Of a stretch of DNA of 64,000 bases, positions 38,601-50,900 are shown one piece after another. The stretch's first letter is position 1, and every line of letters begins with the position of its first letter. Under the pieces are notes generated by a model. It was not told the origin of the DNA and did no database searches. It worked only from the letters and a program-made list of their open reading frames with translations. Source of the DNA: Mya arenaria (Eukaryota > Mollusca > Bivalvia > Myida > Myidae); NCBI RefSeq assembly GCF_026914265.1, contig NC_069138.1, positions 55,810,085 to 55,874,084 on the forward strand, read 5' to 3'. The position numbers and the translations under genes were made by a program.

Positions 38601-41600
38601 ATTAACAAAGGGCAATAATTTTAAAAATAAGACAGCAAGAGTTACTGTTATTGTGCACTGCACTTGCCCTCCATGAGATCTATCTACATATGAAGTTTCA
38701 AGTTGATAACTCTTATATTCTACAAGATATGACCCGGACAAAACTTTAAGCATGAAAAATAACAAAGGGCAATAACTCAAAAAATATGGAAGCAAGAGTA
38801 ACAGTTCTTGTGCACTGCACTTGCCCTCAATTAGATCTATGTACATATGAAGTTTCAAGTTGATACCACTAATAGTTTAGGAGATATACCCCGGACAAGC
38901 GAAAATGGGACGCGGACGCCGCCGCCACCGCCGCCGCCGACAAAAGTAACCCCTATATGTCGTCTTTTCAGGCGACACAAAAAGCATTTCTTCACTTTAT
39001 AGGAGTCATTAGGATGACAATATTTTTAGATTTTAGTAATCTTATAAATCTTTGATGTACCGTATTCATTTCAGTTCTCATTGCTCAGAAATGGTCAACT
39101 GTCTAATGAGTAGAAATTCCATAAATCCTGTACACTCATCGTATTACCTACCTGCATACAGCAGTTGTCAATTATCATGTTTTCCAGTTTTATTGAGGGG
39201 TAAAATTTGGCCACCTCTTCACATGATTTCAGGAACATCCCGTCAGCCAGCTTCCTGAAAAAATAGAAATGAGATTTATAATGTCCAAACAGTTGATTTG
39301 TTTTTATGCATAGTCAGCTTTATACTTGAGCATCCACTTTAGGAGCGGGAGGTTGCAGGTTCAACCCTCGGCTGTGTTATACAAAACATTTTCAAATGCT
39401 GTTGGTAGCTCCCTTGCCAGGGAAATAGTGAATACAAGTAAGAATCTGTTATTGGATACATTGTTATGTCACAAAATAACTCAGCAATCTTAGTATGTCT
39501 GTTTCTTACAAGAGACATTCAATGTTATGAGGACAGAGAAGTCTTTATCTTTGTCTTTATCTACTATATGTTTAAACATCAACATCAGACTATTTCAAAA
39601 TCTTATGGTTTTTTTATAATTACAAGCCTTTTGCTACTATTTAAAGACATACAATTAGTTCACAGGAAATAGAAGTACATGTATATCATATTTATAATTG
39701 TCTTCAATTTACTGGATGAAAACAAGAAATAAACCAAATTAGTTTAACAATGTTTTTATGAAAATTAATACAAGGTCTTTAACTGATATGTAGCGAATGA
39801 TTTAAATGTGTATTAAGATCATGATCCAAATATACATGAACATGTACAACCTAGTCCATAACAAGCAAACTTACATGATGTTAGCTTTGTGTACTGCTGT
39901 CACCTTTTTCCTGTTGTGCCTCATCGCGTAATCGAAAGCAAACTTGGCGATGCGCTTTGACTTCACGGCGGTCACAATCTTCAGGGATTCTATAACTCCT
40001 GGGACACACTGTAAAACATAACATAATTACATGACTACTTTTACAAGATCACCATAAGACTGTTTTAAAAATTCAAGACTTGTCAATTAAAAAAAACTAT
40101 GTATTTCTGAAAATATACATTTCTTTTTTATATGGAAGAAATGTTTTCAAAATTAATTTCATTTATTCAGCAATAATATTGAACATTTTGAGCTATTAAA
40201 TAAGGTTGTCAGATATCTTTTAAAGACTAATTGTTAAGAGCAATACAAATAGATACCAGTTTGCTCATCTGCTTCTTTCTTTTTTTAATATGAATAACAC
40301 TTCGCTCATGTATTGGCCCTGCTACACAGTGAGTGTAGTACAATAAAACAATAATAAAGAGTTATGGATCTTGATAAATAAGGTTCATGGGAAGTTGTTC
40401 AAAGCAATTTTCAGTTATGTCTAAGGTTTAAATTTTTGCATGACGACCCTTACAACACCATCATGGTAATAACATATCTTTACCTTTTTCATGGAAAAAC
40501 AGACAAGTTAAAAAACCTTTGTCCATGAATGCCTTGAATTGTTTACAAGTTATGTACAAGGCTCAATATTTTGTACAATGACCCTGACAACAACATAAAA
40601 ACTTCATATGACAATACATTGATTTCTTTTGACAGACTACCGGTAGTTAAAAGAATTTTATTGAAAAATGCCTTGAAATGTTTTCAAGCTATTGACTAAT
40701 TGACAAGGTTCAATATTTTGCATAAAGACCCAGACTATTACACAGGGTTTCATGTGACAATACCGTACCTTGAAATTTTTTGTTGAAAAACAAACAAGCT
40801 AAAAATGTTAACATAGAAACCTCATGCTCCAGCGCACTGTATTCCCCCTCAGTCTGTTCTCGTATAATGACAAAGTCTAGGTTATTGTGCCGGGTGACGT
40901 ACCCTGGAAGGCTTCGTACCAGCACTACGTTGGCAAACAGATCAAGGTCACGTCTGGAAACATAGAAATGCTGGTAAATCTCATTATATGTTTACCTCAA
41001 GTGGTTTTAGCTTGAAAACAAAAACACTAATGATCACAATCTGTCTTTGGTACACCTATTTTTAACAAATTAATTTACTTCCTCAAAAGAGGCATATAAA
41101 AAATTCACATTCAAAGGGTTTTTCACCTTAAATATAGATAGTATTGGGAATTTTATTATCAATTATGAAGATTTTGAAATCTGCTCAAAGGGTGATTTAT
41201 CATCAAATATGTTTGTGCTTAGTTTACTAATTTAATATGCAAATAACAATAAGATTACCATGTTACATAGCTTTATGGCAATGTTTTCTCAAAGGAGGTT
41301 TAAACATTGCATTTGAAGGAAAAAAAACATTAAAATAAATTAGCCATGGAAGTCAATAGTTTTGCAGAAATCAAATTTGATGTGATGCATTATCTTCAAC
41401 ACATACCTGAGTTTCATGTTGAGGGTCTGCAGTTCTGTCCCCTGAAAGGTATGGGGAGAGGAGATAATGCCCTTTAAGCCAACTCCATTTCTCTTGAATG
41501 ACTCCAATACAGTCTCATAGCTGGCACTTTGGGATCGGTGCACCTCACTGAATTAAAAAAGAATGATGTAGTGAAGTTGTAATATGAAATCCAAGCTTTA

Positions 41601-44600
41601 AACAATGGTATGTATAAAAGTTGGTGTAATACAAACTGTATTTGCATTATTTGGCCAACAGATTTGAGCCAAAAAAGTAATATCATTGTCTGTGGGTTTC
41701 TTTTGATTCTGATGAAAAGAAATAGTGGAAATGTCTTACAATTTAAGTTCAGTATTGTATATGAAATCCACAACATTTACAGTTGCATAATTCAATATCA
41801 AAAGGATAATAGTATAGTTTATCTAGACAAAAAACTTATCATAAACTGGACACTGGAAAATAATTTTATAAGAACAAAGCTCCACCAAACCTGAGAAAAT
41901 GTTCTTCAAAGTTAATAGGCACCCCAGCAGTCTTGAACACCTGCTGTACACTGGCCATCATCTCTGGCCCCACCCCATCCCCAGGCACCAGGGTCACTGT
42001 GTGACGTCCAGCTGGCTTTGACACTGGCTTTGTGACTGCCTTAAATGTATATCAGTATTAGTTAGCAGACTTACTGGAGACCGTCTGTAAATGGCTTTCT
42101 TTTTTGGTCAGTTGCACAAACATCATTGTATGAGGTTAGCAGGCTTTGATACCAGTTCTGCAAATGCCTATAAATGTTCAGCATTAAAAGAGCATACAAG
42201 AATAATCTTACTCTGAATGTGATTTCAGGAGCTATATAATCATATAAATAAATTTTAATTTATAACAGGTTTAGTTTTCACATGCTTTTAAAGTGGCTGA
42301 GTTTTGACAAGCTATGTGGAAACAAATTCAGAGATTACCTTTTTAGACAGGCATTGCCTGCGACTCTGACTTTCACAACTGGACTCAATATTCCTTGGTA
42401 AATACATTTTAATTCCAATATTGATATAATTATTTTCAAATGGTTAAACTGAGTAACATCCATACCTGTTGCACCGATGAAAGGTGAATTTCATTCTTTA
42501 CAACCTGCTGCACCTAAAATATAAAAATGGAAGACGGACTTGTATTATCTACCGGGGAGGAATGACAGGTGAAATACTTTTCGGCCTTGCTTGAGATTTC
42601 AGATTGTTATTAGAGGTTTTTTTTGACATTTCTTCATTTATGGCAAGCACTAGTGTGAGAATTATGGCTTTTTCATTCAAAATTCTAATTCCATGACTGC
42701 TCACCTTATTTTCCTCAGCCTGTGCCAAATGTCATCAGTGATAAAAAAATAAAATGTTGACTTAATATAGTGTTTTAGCTAAAGCAGAATGGAAGGGCGG
42801 CCCGCCCTGCCCTTTTTTTACTCCGCCCTGTTGCCCCTTTTTACACGCCCTGTCATATTTTTCCCGCCCCCTTGCGCCCTTTTGGCCATTCAGATCGTTG
42901 TTTATCACAAAGTTACACCCTAAAAGTATTTCATTGGTCAATGTCGCTGTCTGATTAACGGTAATTCACGCTTATAATCAGGGTGCTAATTGCTGTTCAT
43001 TATGACACATTATTCCTTGTCTGAGACATCGAAGTTGTACCTCTAAATGTCGACCTTTGATGCCGATGTTGTTACAAATTTAATTAATTTAGCCATTTAA
43101 TCTCCTAATCACATAATAGGGTCGTATATAATCCAATTATCGAAACGTCCCATTTTAACCAATCAGAGAAGACACTGGTCAAATGATAAAAAGTTTGTAA
43201 AATTGCAATAGATAAAGCGAAGAATTAATGAAAAATGTTGTCAAGCATTAGTAAACAATTGATACTTGCAGTGTAAAAACAAGGCACACTTTTTAGAACA
43301 GTGTTTCGTTTGAAGCAGACGGTCATTGAAAAACAGACGGTGGCGCTAAGAAAACCAAATATTTGACTTCATGACCAATATTTGATAGTTTTTGTGTTGA
43401 ATGATCATAATGGATATTTTTGTTATCTCAAATCTTTTTTATTTGCTTTATATAGCGTTTACTTGTGGTATTTTCCTCATTTGTTCAATGTACAAAAGTA
43501 GAAGATTCGGCGAGTCACCGCCATTTTGTCAGAACATTTTTCGGAGTTTATTTCTCAATTTTCTAGTTCTATTATTAAGTATTAGTGAGTTTTTCATGAA
43601 GGATAGAGACTTTAAATGTCATTTTGTTTTAAAATGTCAGCATATTGAAATTTATTTAACCAAAGACAAGTAAACAACAGCAAAGCTGAATGTGACATTC
43701 GTACCCTATCCTGATCGTACCAAAACAAGATTCGCCCTCTGCACTTAAATGTTTTTAACAGCTCATATTTAAGGCCATTCTGATTTTTTCTAATGGTATT
43801 TTTTTTTAATGTCTTTGTTTTTATTTTCGACGCTTTTTGGAGGTAAACTTTACATTGCAAAAAGGAGACTCAAGTCAAGTACACTTTTGATAGGCCAAAA
43901 CCCCCCACTTTTTTTAACATTCCATCTAGTTAAAGCAATCAAATTAAATCTGAATTTAAAGTTTTGTGGCATGGCACAATATTTATTTCAAGTTTTACAA
44001 TAAGTATCCTTAAAGTCTCCCCACTTCTCCCTAATTTGACTGGCTAGAGAAGTGGCTTCTCCCCCAAAAAACCGCCTTGTGAGAGCCCTGGTGACAACAA
44101 CCCAAGATGGTAAAGAAAGTGTCTGAAGTGAAAATGAACAAGAAAGAATTAAGAGTATTCTGTTGGGATATTACTACAATGTGTGCATGAACATGCATGT
44201 ACTTTGATAAGGTACATGGTCGTTTTACAATTATACAAAGCTAATATTGTACGCATTGTTTTCCCATTCAAGAAAACACCATGCCCCTATTTGGGCCCAC
44301 CCTGCCCTTTTTTTGGCCCACCCTGCTTTGGCCCACCCTGCCCTTTTTAATTCCTGGCTAAAACACTACTTAATAACCAAACATTGACAAATGAAATTGT
44401 ATTAATAAATATGTTAATTATGTATGAAAAAAGTTCGACTAAAAAAACAAGTAAAGTTTACAACTGTCAAATCAGGACAAACATAAAACAGTGGAAATCC
44501 TACTGATCCAATTTGGCTCAACAATATACAAAACTTAAACTTTCCCCACCCACCTTCCATTTATCTAATGTCAACCATAATATTATATAAGTAAACTCGA

Positions 44601-44747
44601 ACTCATAGAAATTACCCCAAACATTTTTAATAATCTCATATAACTCTATTATTAAATTTATATGTGATAAATTAGCATAAAAAGTACCAGTGAACACAAT
44701 TTAGCAGACTTCTTAAGAACATTCGTTCTTGACATGGAGGCTGCCAT
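35649..44747 (-). CDS. IDH3B: Isocitrate dehydrogenase [NAD] subunit beta, mitochondrial (IDH3B)
   Basis: Non-catalytic subunit of the NAD-dependent isocitrate dehydrogenase of the TCA cycle, which turns isocitrate into 2-oxoglutarate in the mitochondrial matrix. Ten minus-strand exons: 44747-44688, 42513-42466, 42039-41891, 41547-41407, 40953-40821, 40008-39875, 39254-39152, 37106-36960, 36602-36447 and 35723-35649. The phase is consistent and gives 381 residues, the usual length. The N-terminus [20 protein letters not shown] is basic and lacks acidic residues, as in mitochondrial presequences. Family segments seen: [97 protein letters not shown]. The [16 protein letters not shown] context and the C-terminus VNSLQ fit the beta rather than the gamma or alpha subunit. 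It is head-to-head with the AhpD-like gene. Large introns hold several transposons. Confidence 0.95.
36695..36785 (-). repeat. Decayed intronic copy of part of IDH3B exon 9
   Basis: Plus-strand 'gttggctatattcttgcct' and the preceding 'ccaggaagtaacac' match exon 36447-36602 ('ccagcaagtaacac', then 'gttggctatattcttgcct'). The copy lies about 95 bp upstream of that exon in gene direction and is clearly diverged. It covers the 5' half of the exon and reaches toward its acceptor. Confidence 0.7.
37150..37265 (+). mobile_element. tRNA-derived SINE fragment
   Basis: 'gatagtggatgagagtgg' resembles an A box and 'gtgggtttgatccccacc' forms a T-arm with a B box. A tRNA-unrelated part follows. It lies in an IDH3B intron. 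Confidence 0.6.
37485..38988. mobile_element. Array-type non-autonomous element with 'tgtcgcctga' termini
   Basis: The left end 'gtgtcgcctga' and the right end 'tcaggcgacac' are inverted repeats. In between lie eight tandem units of about 155 bp sharing 'gtgcactgcacttgccctc', 'aagtttcaagttgatacc', 'agatatgccccggacaaaac' and 'aacaaagggcaataact'. A 'gacgccgccgccac' stretch comes before the right end. It fills most of the IDH3B intron between 37106 and 39152. Confidence 0.75.
39316..39425 (+). mobile_element. tRNA-derived SINE fragment
   Basis: 'ggaggttgcaggttcaaccc' carries a B box, followed by 'tcggctgtgtta'. The upstream half is a poor tRNA match. Intronic in IDH3B. Confidence 0.5.
42768..44368. 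mobile_element. 1.6-kb non-autonomous DNA transposon with CTTAATA duplication
   Basis: The left end 'tagtgttttagctaaagc' and the right end 'ttcctggctaaaacacta' are inverted repeats. CTTAATA flanks both sides directly (42761-42767 and 44369-44375). Next to both ends are pyrimidine-rich 'ccgccctgccctttttt'-type blocks. No transposase is seen. The size of the duplication and the termini suggest a hAT-like group, but this is inference. It sits in the first intron of IDH3B. Confidence 0.7.
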
Positions 44748-44937
44748 CTTGGATACTGGGAGAAGTAAGAATATTAAAATATAAAATTAATCGTCTCAAT
44801 TTTGAGAAAGTGCTTTATTTTTTCCCCAAAATAGTTAAAAAATCTTTTTTTAAGATATCACTGATCATTAATAATAAAAATACTGATGATTTTCTGTACA
44901 ATATATATTTTTTAATAACTTATCCCTGTAGAGCAAA
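44748..44937. promoter_or_regulatory. Short bidirectional promoter region, IDH3B / AhpD-like gene
   Basis: 190 bp separate the two start codons, which face apart, so both promoters must overlap here or within 5' UTRs. The sequence is AT-rich with no clear TATA box or CpG richness that I could single out. Confidence 0.6.
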
Positions 44938-47900
44938 ATGTCACTACAAAGGCACTTGATTAATTCGGTCCAAAAGGTGAGATTAAAGAAGAATGGAAAG
45001 TAAATTTTGTAATTTGGGGTTGTTTCTAAAGATGATTTATCAAAATCGTTCAACATACATGAATGACATTGATTATTTACGATTATCTTAACTCAGTTGC
45101 TGACCCTGGCAAACATACAGTAGGGGTTTCTCCAGATGTGTATTACCTTATACGTTACAATAGGTCCCCCATGCCTTCTAATGTGGAGTTAATGTGGCAG
45201 ATTTCTCAGGAACTGGGCATGCAGGGTTGGCTGGACTGTTTTTGTTCTTTAGGTGTCTGACGCAACGTGACCCTCAACGCACCTCGATCTGACGTAATTG
45301 CTCCACCCCCTCTCTAATTTTCATAATATTCAGCCATCCATATAGTTCTTCGCAAACACGCCATAATCGGCCATTTTAAGCAAGTTCAGGCAGCATCGCA
45401 ACTTTTAGAACATACATACATGTAGTATCAGCAGATTATACTGCGTCAGCAGATTATCTTGCTTGGCAAACTCAAAAAAGAAATGATGACACATTATATA
45501 ATCTAAGGACACTCTGCGAGCACTAATTGTATCGTCTGGATCTGTTTAAGTTTTGAATTCCCTTTAAATTTGAAAAAGAGTACCTTTTTATTTTGACAGT
45601 TTACATCTTTAAATAGTATTAAGTACCAGAAAATTGTTCGTTGAAGTTTATTTAGTGTAAACATCCAAAAATATAACAGCCAAATTTTAAGTAAGGAAGT
45701 GTAGATCCACAGCTCAAATCGATTGATGATACAGAACCCAAATCTATATACTATATTCCCAGTGTGATGCCCGGTTAAAAGATAGAAAAGAAATTGGTTA
45801 CCAGTAGTTCATTCTTTTATAAAATATATTTATTTTTGCAGGCATACAGAAGACTGCCTTTGTTGCCTATGGTATCCAAACAAAATAGGCCAGTCCACAA
45901 TACTGCTACCTTGACCAGTGATGAATTCAGCAGGTTTCCTGTGCCACCCACAGACAGTCTTCCAGAAGATGTGAAAGCTAGAATTTCAGAAGTCACAGAA
46001 AAGGTCAGTTTATATTATTATTATTATTATTATTTTAGAGCATGAGAATGTAGTTAATACTTAAAGCTGCACTCTCACAGATATACCATTTTTACATCTT
46101 TTTTATTTTTTGTCTTGGAAAGAGCAAATTTATGCGTAAATATCTGCAAACCAATGATATAAGATTGCTGACAAAAAATCAAATCATAGATTTTCATATT
46201 TCCGTTCGAAAATTAATGTTTTATGACTTAAATTGTACTAACGGTTTAAGAAAAATGCATAAAACATCAATTTTTATGCCCCCGAAGGTGGGCATATTAA
46301 AATCGCACCGTCTGTCCGTCCGTCCGTCCCTCCATCCGTCCGTCCGGCTCTGTAACTTTCCCTTGTGTGGACAGATTTTAAAATTACTTGCCACATGTGT
46401 TCCACATACCAAGACGACGTGTGGCGTGCAAGACTCGTGTCCCTACCTCAAAGGTCAAGGTCACACTTAGTGTTTATTCACAATGGAGTGCTGCATATAA
46501 GGACATAGAGTATAGGTTGTCGTGTCCGGGCTGTAACTTTCTCTTGTATGGACAGATTTTAAAATAACTTGCCACATGTGTTCCACATACCAGGACGACG
46601 TGTCGCCTGCAAGACCCGTGTCCCTACCTCAAAGGTCAAGGTCACACTTAGTGTTTATTCACAATGGAGTGCTGCATATAAGGACATAGAGTATAGGTTG
46701 TCGTGTCCGGGCTGTAACTTTCCCTTGTATGGACAGATTTTAAAATAACTTGCCACATGTGTTCCACATACCAAGACGATGTGTCGCGTGCAAAACCCAT
46801 GTCCCTACCTCAAAGGTCAAGGTCACACTTAGTGTTTATTCACAATGGAGTGCTGCATATAAGGACATAGAGTGTAGGTTGTCGTGTCCGGGCTGTAACT
46901 TTCTCTTGTATGGACAGATTTTAAAATAACTTGCTACATGTGTTCCACATACCAAGACGACATGTCGCGTGCAAGACCCGTGTCCCTACCTCAAAGGTCA
47001 AGGTCACACTTAGTGTTTATTTACAATGGAGTGCTGCATATAAGGACATAGAGTGTAGGTTGTCGTGTCTGGGCTGTAACTTTCTCTTGTATGGACAGAT
47101 TTTAAAATAACTTGCTACATGTGTTCCACATACCAAGACGACGTGTCGCGTGCAAGACCCGTGTCCCTACCTCAAAGGTCAAGGTCACACTTAGTCTTTA
47201 TTTACAATGTAGTGCTGCATATAAGGACATAGAGTATAGGTTGTCATGTCCGGGCTGTAACTTTCCCTTGTATGGACAGATTTTAAAATAACTTGCCACA
47301 TGTGTTCCACATACCAAGACGATGTGTCGCGTGCAAGACCCGTGTCCCTACCTTAAAGGTCAAGGTCACACTTAGTGTTTATTCACAATGGAGTGCTGCA
47401 TATAAGGACATAAGAGTATAGGTTGTCGTGTCCGGGCTGTAACTTTCCCTTGTATGGACAGATTTTAAAATAACTTGCCACATGTGTTCCACATACCAAG
47501 ACGACGTGTCGCGTGCAAGACCCGTGTCCCTACCTCAAAGGTCAAGGTCACACTTAGTGTTTATTCACAATGGAGTGCTGCATACAAGGACATAGAGTAT
47601 AGGTTGTCGTGTCCGGGCTGTAACTTTCTCTTGTATGGACAGATTTTAAAATAACTAGCCAAATGTGTTCCACATACCAAGACGACGTGTCGTGTGCAAG
47701 ACCCATGTCCCTACCTCTAAGGTGAAAGATACACTAAGTGTTTATTCACAATGGAGTGCTGCATATAAGGACATAGAGTATAGGTTGTCGTGTCCGGGCT
47801 GTAACTTTCCCTTGTATGGACAGATTTTAAAATAACTTGCCACATGTGTTCCACATACCAAGGGAATTCTGAATATAAGGACAGAACAGTGTAGGTTGTC

Positions 47901-50900
47901 AAGTATAGGTGGTATTTTTTTATGTTCAGAGGCAATTTAAAATAACTTGCCATATGTATTTGACACGTAAAGGCAAGATCAACTTTTCATGTACTGACCT
48001 TGTTCGTAGGTCAATGTCACATTCGGGGGCATTCGTCACATACTGTGACAGCTCTTGTTGAACTTAAATTTGTAGTAATGTGAATTAGACTATAGGTTGA
48101 TATTACTTATGGTTTGCATTGTCTAAATGTATTCAGTTGTACTGTGATGCTTGTCGAGAATAAATGTGTGTAAAGCTTATGAAATCTTAAATTATTACAA
48201 AATATAAAAATCTGCGATCTATTTTTTTGTCAGCAGTCTTATATAACTGGTTTCCATGGATTTTCCCCAAAAATGGCTCGTTCCAAGACAAAAAAAAAAA
48301 AAGTTGTCAAAACATTCAATTTGTGAGAGAGCAGCTTTTAAGATTGATCACATTTTTTCTTGCATTTATGCAGTATGAATGCAGAAGTGCTCACAAGCAA
48401 GTTCCATGAAGTGCACTAGCCTTATCGCTAATTGCTGCAGTTGGATTCTTTGATGTAAGAATTTGTTCGACAAGCTATAAATGTCAACATGTTTTTTATT
48501 TTCTTTCAGTCAGGGTTCACCCCGAATGTATTTTCCACCCTTTCATATCGACCTGCAGAGTTTAGGGCTTTCTTCAACTACTATGATATTGTTATGGAAG
48601 ACAGAGGTATTGAACAACAGGTTTGAGGTTTATTCATTTTTTGTAGTTAATAAGTCTTTAGATTTAAAAGTTACTTCATGAAGAATACTTATATTTATTC
48701 ATTATTACATTCTACATTAAACAAATCAAGCTTTAAAGGTATTGTTTCTTGTGGCATCTTAGAATTCATGCAAATAATGGTTTTAAAGAGGGATGGGAAC
48801 AAGATCATTATTTTCAGCTTAAACAATATTATTATGTTTCATTTTGGCTTAAAGGGACTTGCTCATGTTTTGTTAAATGCACTATCATTAACACGAAATA
48901 GAATCTGGAAAATTATTAGGAGTGTCAAAAATAAGATGCTGACTGCTGGATCCCTTTAACAAATGTTGATATCTGCTCAAAAATTGTCTTTGAATAACGT
49001 AACTAGCAATTCAGTAAATTTTTGTAGTGTGATTGATTGATGGATATTATTATAAGATGTATTAGATAAAGGTTAAAATACACATCAGCTATTGTGTAAG
49101 TCCTTGTGACTTTTTTCTTGACTGTACAGGCAGTGGTTAAGAATTTTTGTTAATACTTAAATTGTTGTTGTTTTCTGCAATTTCAGTATCAAAGAGTACT
49201 ATTTATAAAATAAGCTTTCAGATGCATTGGTGGGAAAATTTTAGTCCAAAAATCATGAGCAGGTCCCTTTAAGGTTGTCAGAAATAAGTATAAAAAATGA
49301 AGACAGCAGCATAAAAAGGAATTTATATTGTTCTTTTACATGATAACAAGTTTTGTTGATAGGAAATATATATTGAAAACACAATTTAATGAGTATACAT
49401 GCACGTTTTTACTAAACCATTTTTATAATTTCACAGGAAGCCTGACAATGGCAGACAAAGAAATGATAGTGGTTGTAACCTCGGCAGAAAACAAATGTCT
49501 ATATTGTATCATTGCTCACAGTGCCCTGCATAGAATCTACTCCAAACAGCCTGAACTGGCAGATCAGGTGAGAAATTAATGGCTGTACTGTGTCATTGCT
49601 CACAGCACACTGCACATTATATACTCTACTATACTCAACTAGCAGATCAGGTGACTTGAGTGAGGAATCAAATGTCTGTATTGAATCATTTGCCCACAGT
49701 GCCCTTCATAGAATCTACTCCAAACAGCCTGAAATGGCAAATCAGGTGAGGAATCAAATGTCTGTATTGAATCATTGCTCACAGTGCCCTGCATAGAATA
49801 TACTCCAAACAGCCTGAATTGGCAAAGCAGGTGAGGAATCAAATGTCTGTATTGAATCATTGCTCACAGCGCCCTGCATAGAATCTACTCCAAACAGCCT
49901 GAATTGGCAGATCAGGTGAGGAATCAAATGTCTGTATTGAATCATTGCTCACTGTGAGCCTTGCATAGAATCTACTCCAAACAGCCTGAACTAGCAGATC
50001 AGGTGAGGAATCAAATGACTGTATCACTGAATCACTGCTCGCATGCCCTGCATAGAATATACTCCAAACAGCCTGAACTGGCAAATCAGTGGCAGATCAG
50101 GTGAGGAATCAGATGTCTGTATTGAATCATTGCTCACTGTGCGCCCTGCATAGAATCTACTCCAAACAGCCTGAACTGGCAGATCAGGTGAGGAATCAAA
50201 TGTCTCTATTGAATCATTTGCCCACAGTGCCCTGCATAGAATCTACTCCAAACAGCCTGAACGGGCAGATCAGGTGAGGAACCAAATGTCTCTATTGAAT
50301 CATTGCTCACAGTGCTCTACATAGAATCTACTCCAAACAGCCTGAATTGGCAGGTCAGGTGAGGATACACATGTATGTACTGTATCATCATCATAGCGCC
50401 CTGCATAGAATACCATGGTACACTCCAAACAGCTACAACTGAGGAAACAAATGTTTGAACTGCATAATATGCTCACAGCACACTGCACAGAATAAACTCC
50501 AATTATCCGCAGCTGACAGATTAGGTATGGCCTAAACCAAATGGGTATGGCGTAAGATTTACTCATCCTTTTTTTATCAGTTTCTGTATACAAAAAATGA
50601 ACAAAAATTCAAAGAAAGTATAAATTTCTTAAGAATTCAGGAAAATATGCTATATAGTAAAATTCTATTAGAATATTTAATATTATACTATTAGTTCCTA
50701 ACAAATACCAAAAATAAGAACTTTCAATGGCATTATTTTTGCATATTTGCTGAAATTCTTAGCTAAAATTTTATTTTTAAAATGCTGGATGAAACAATGA
50801 TGAAAAACACACAGTAAATGCTTTGTAAGTATGAGATGGTCATCCTTGATCAATACTTCTTCCTATAACTGTTCTTGTTTGATGCTCTTTCAGCTTTCTG

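Noticed and set aside
43401-43673. 90-codon frame inside the 1.6-kb transposon
   Set aside because: Hydrophobic and AT-driven; no transposase motif.
49590-49796. Extra coding exons in the AhpD-derived array
   Set aside because: Unit lengths of 85-87 bp shift the frame from copy to copy and stops follow; no continuous protein.
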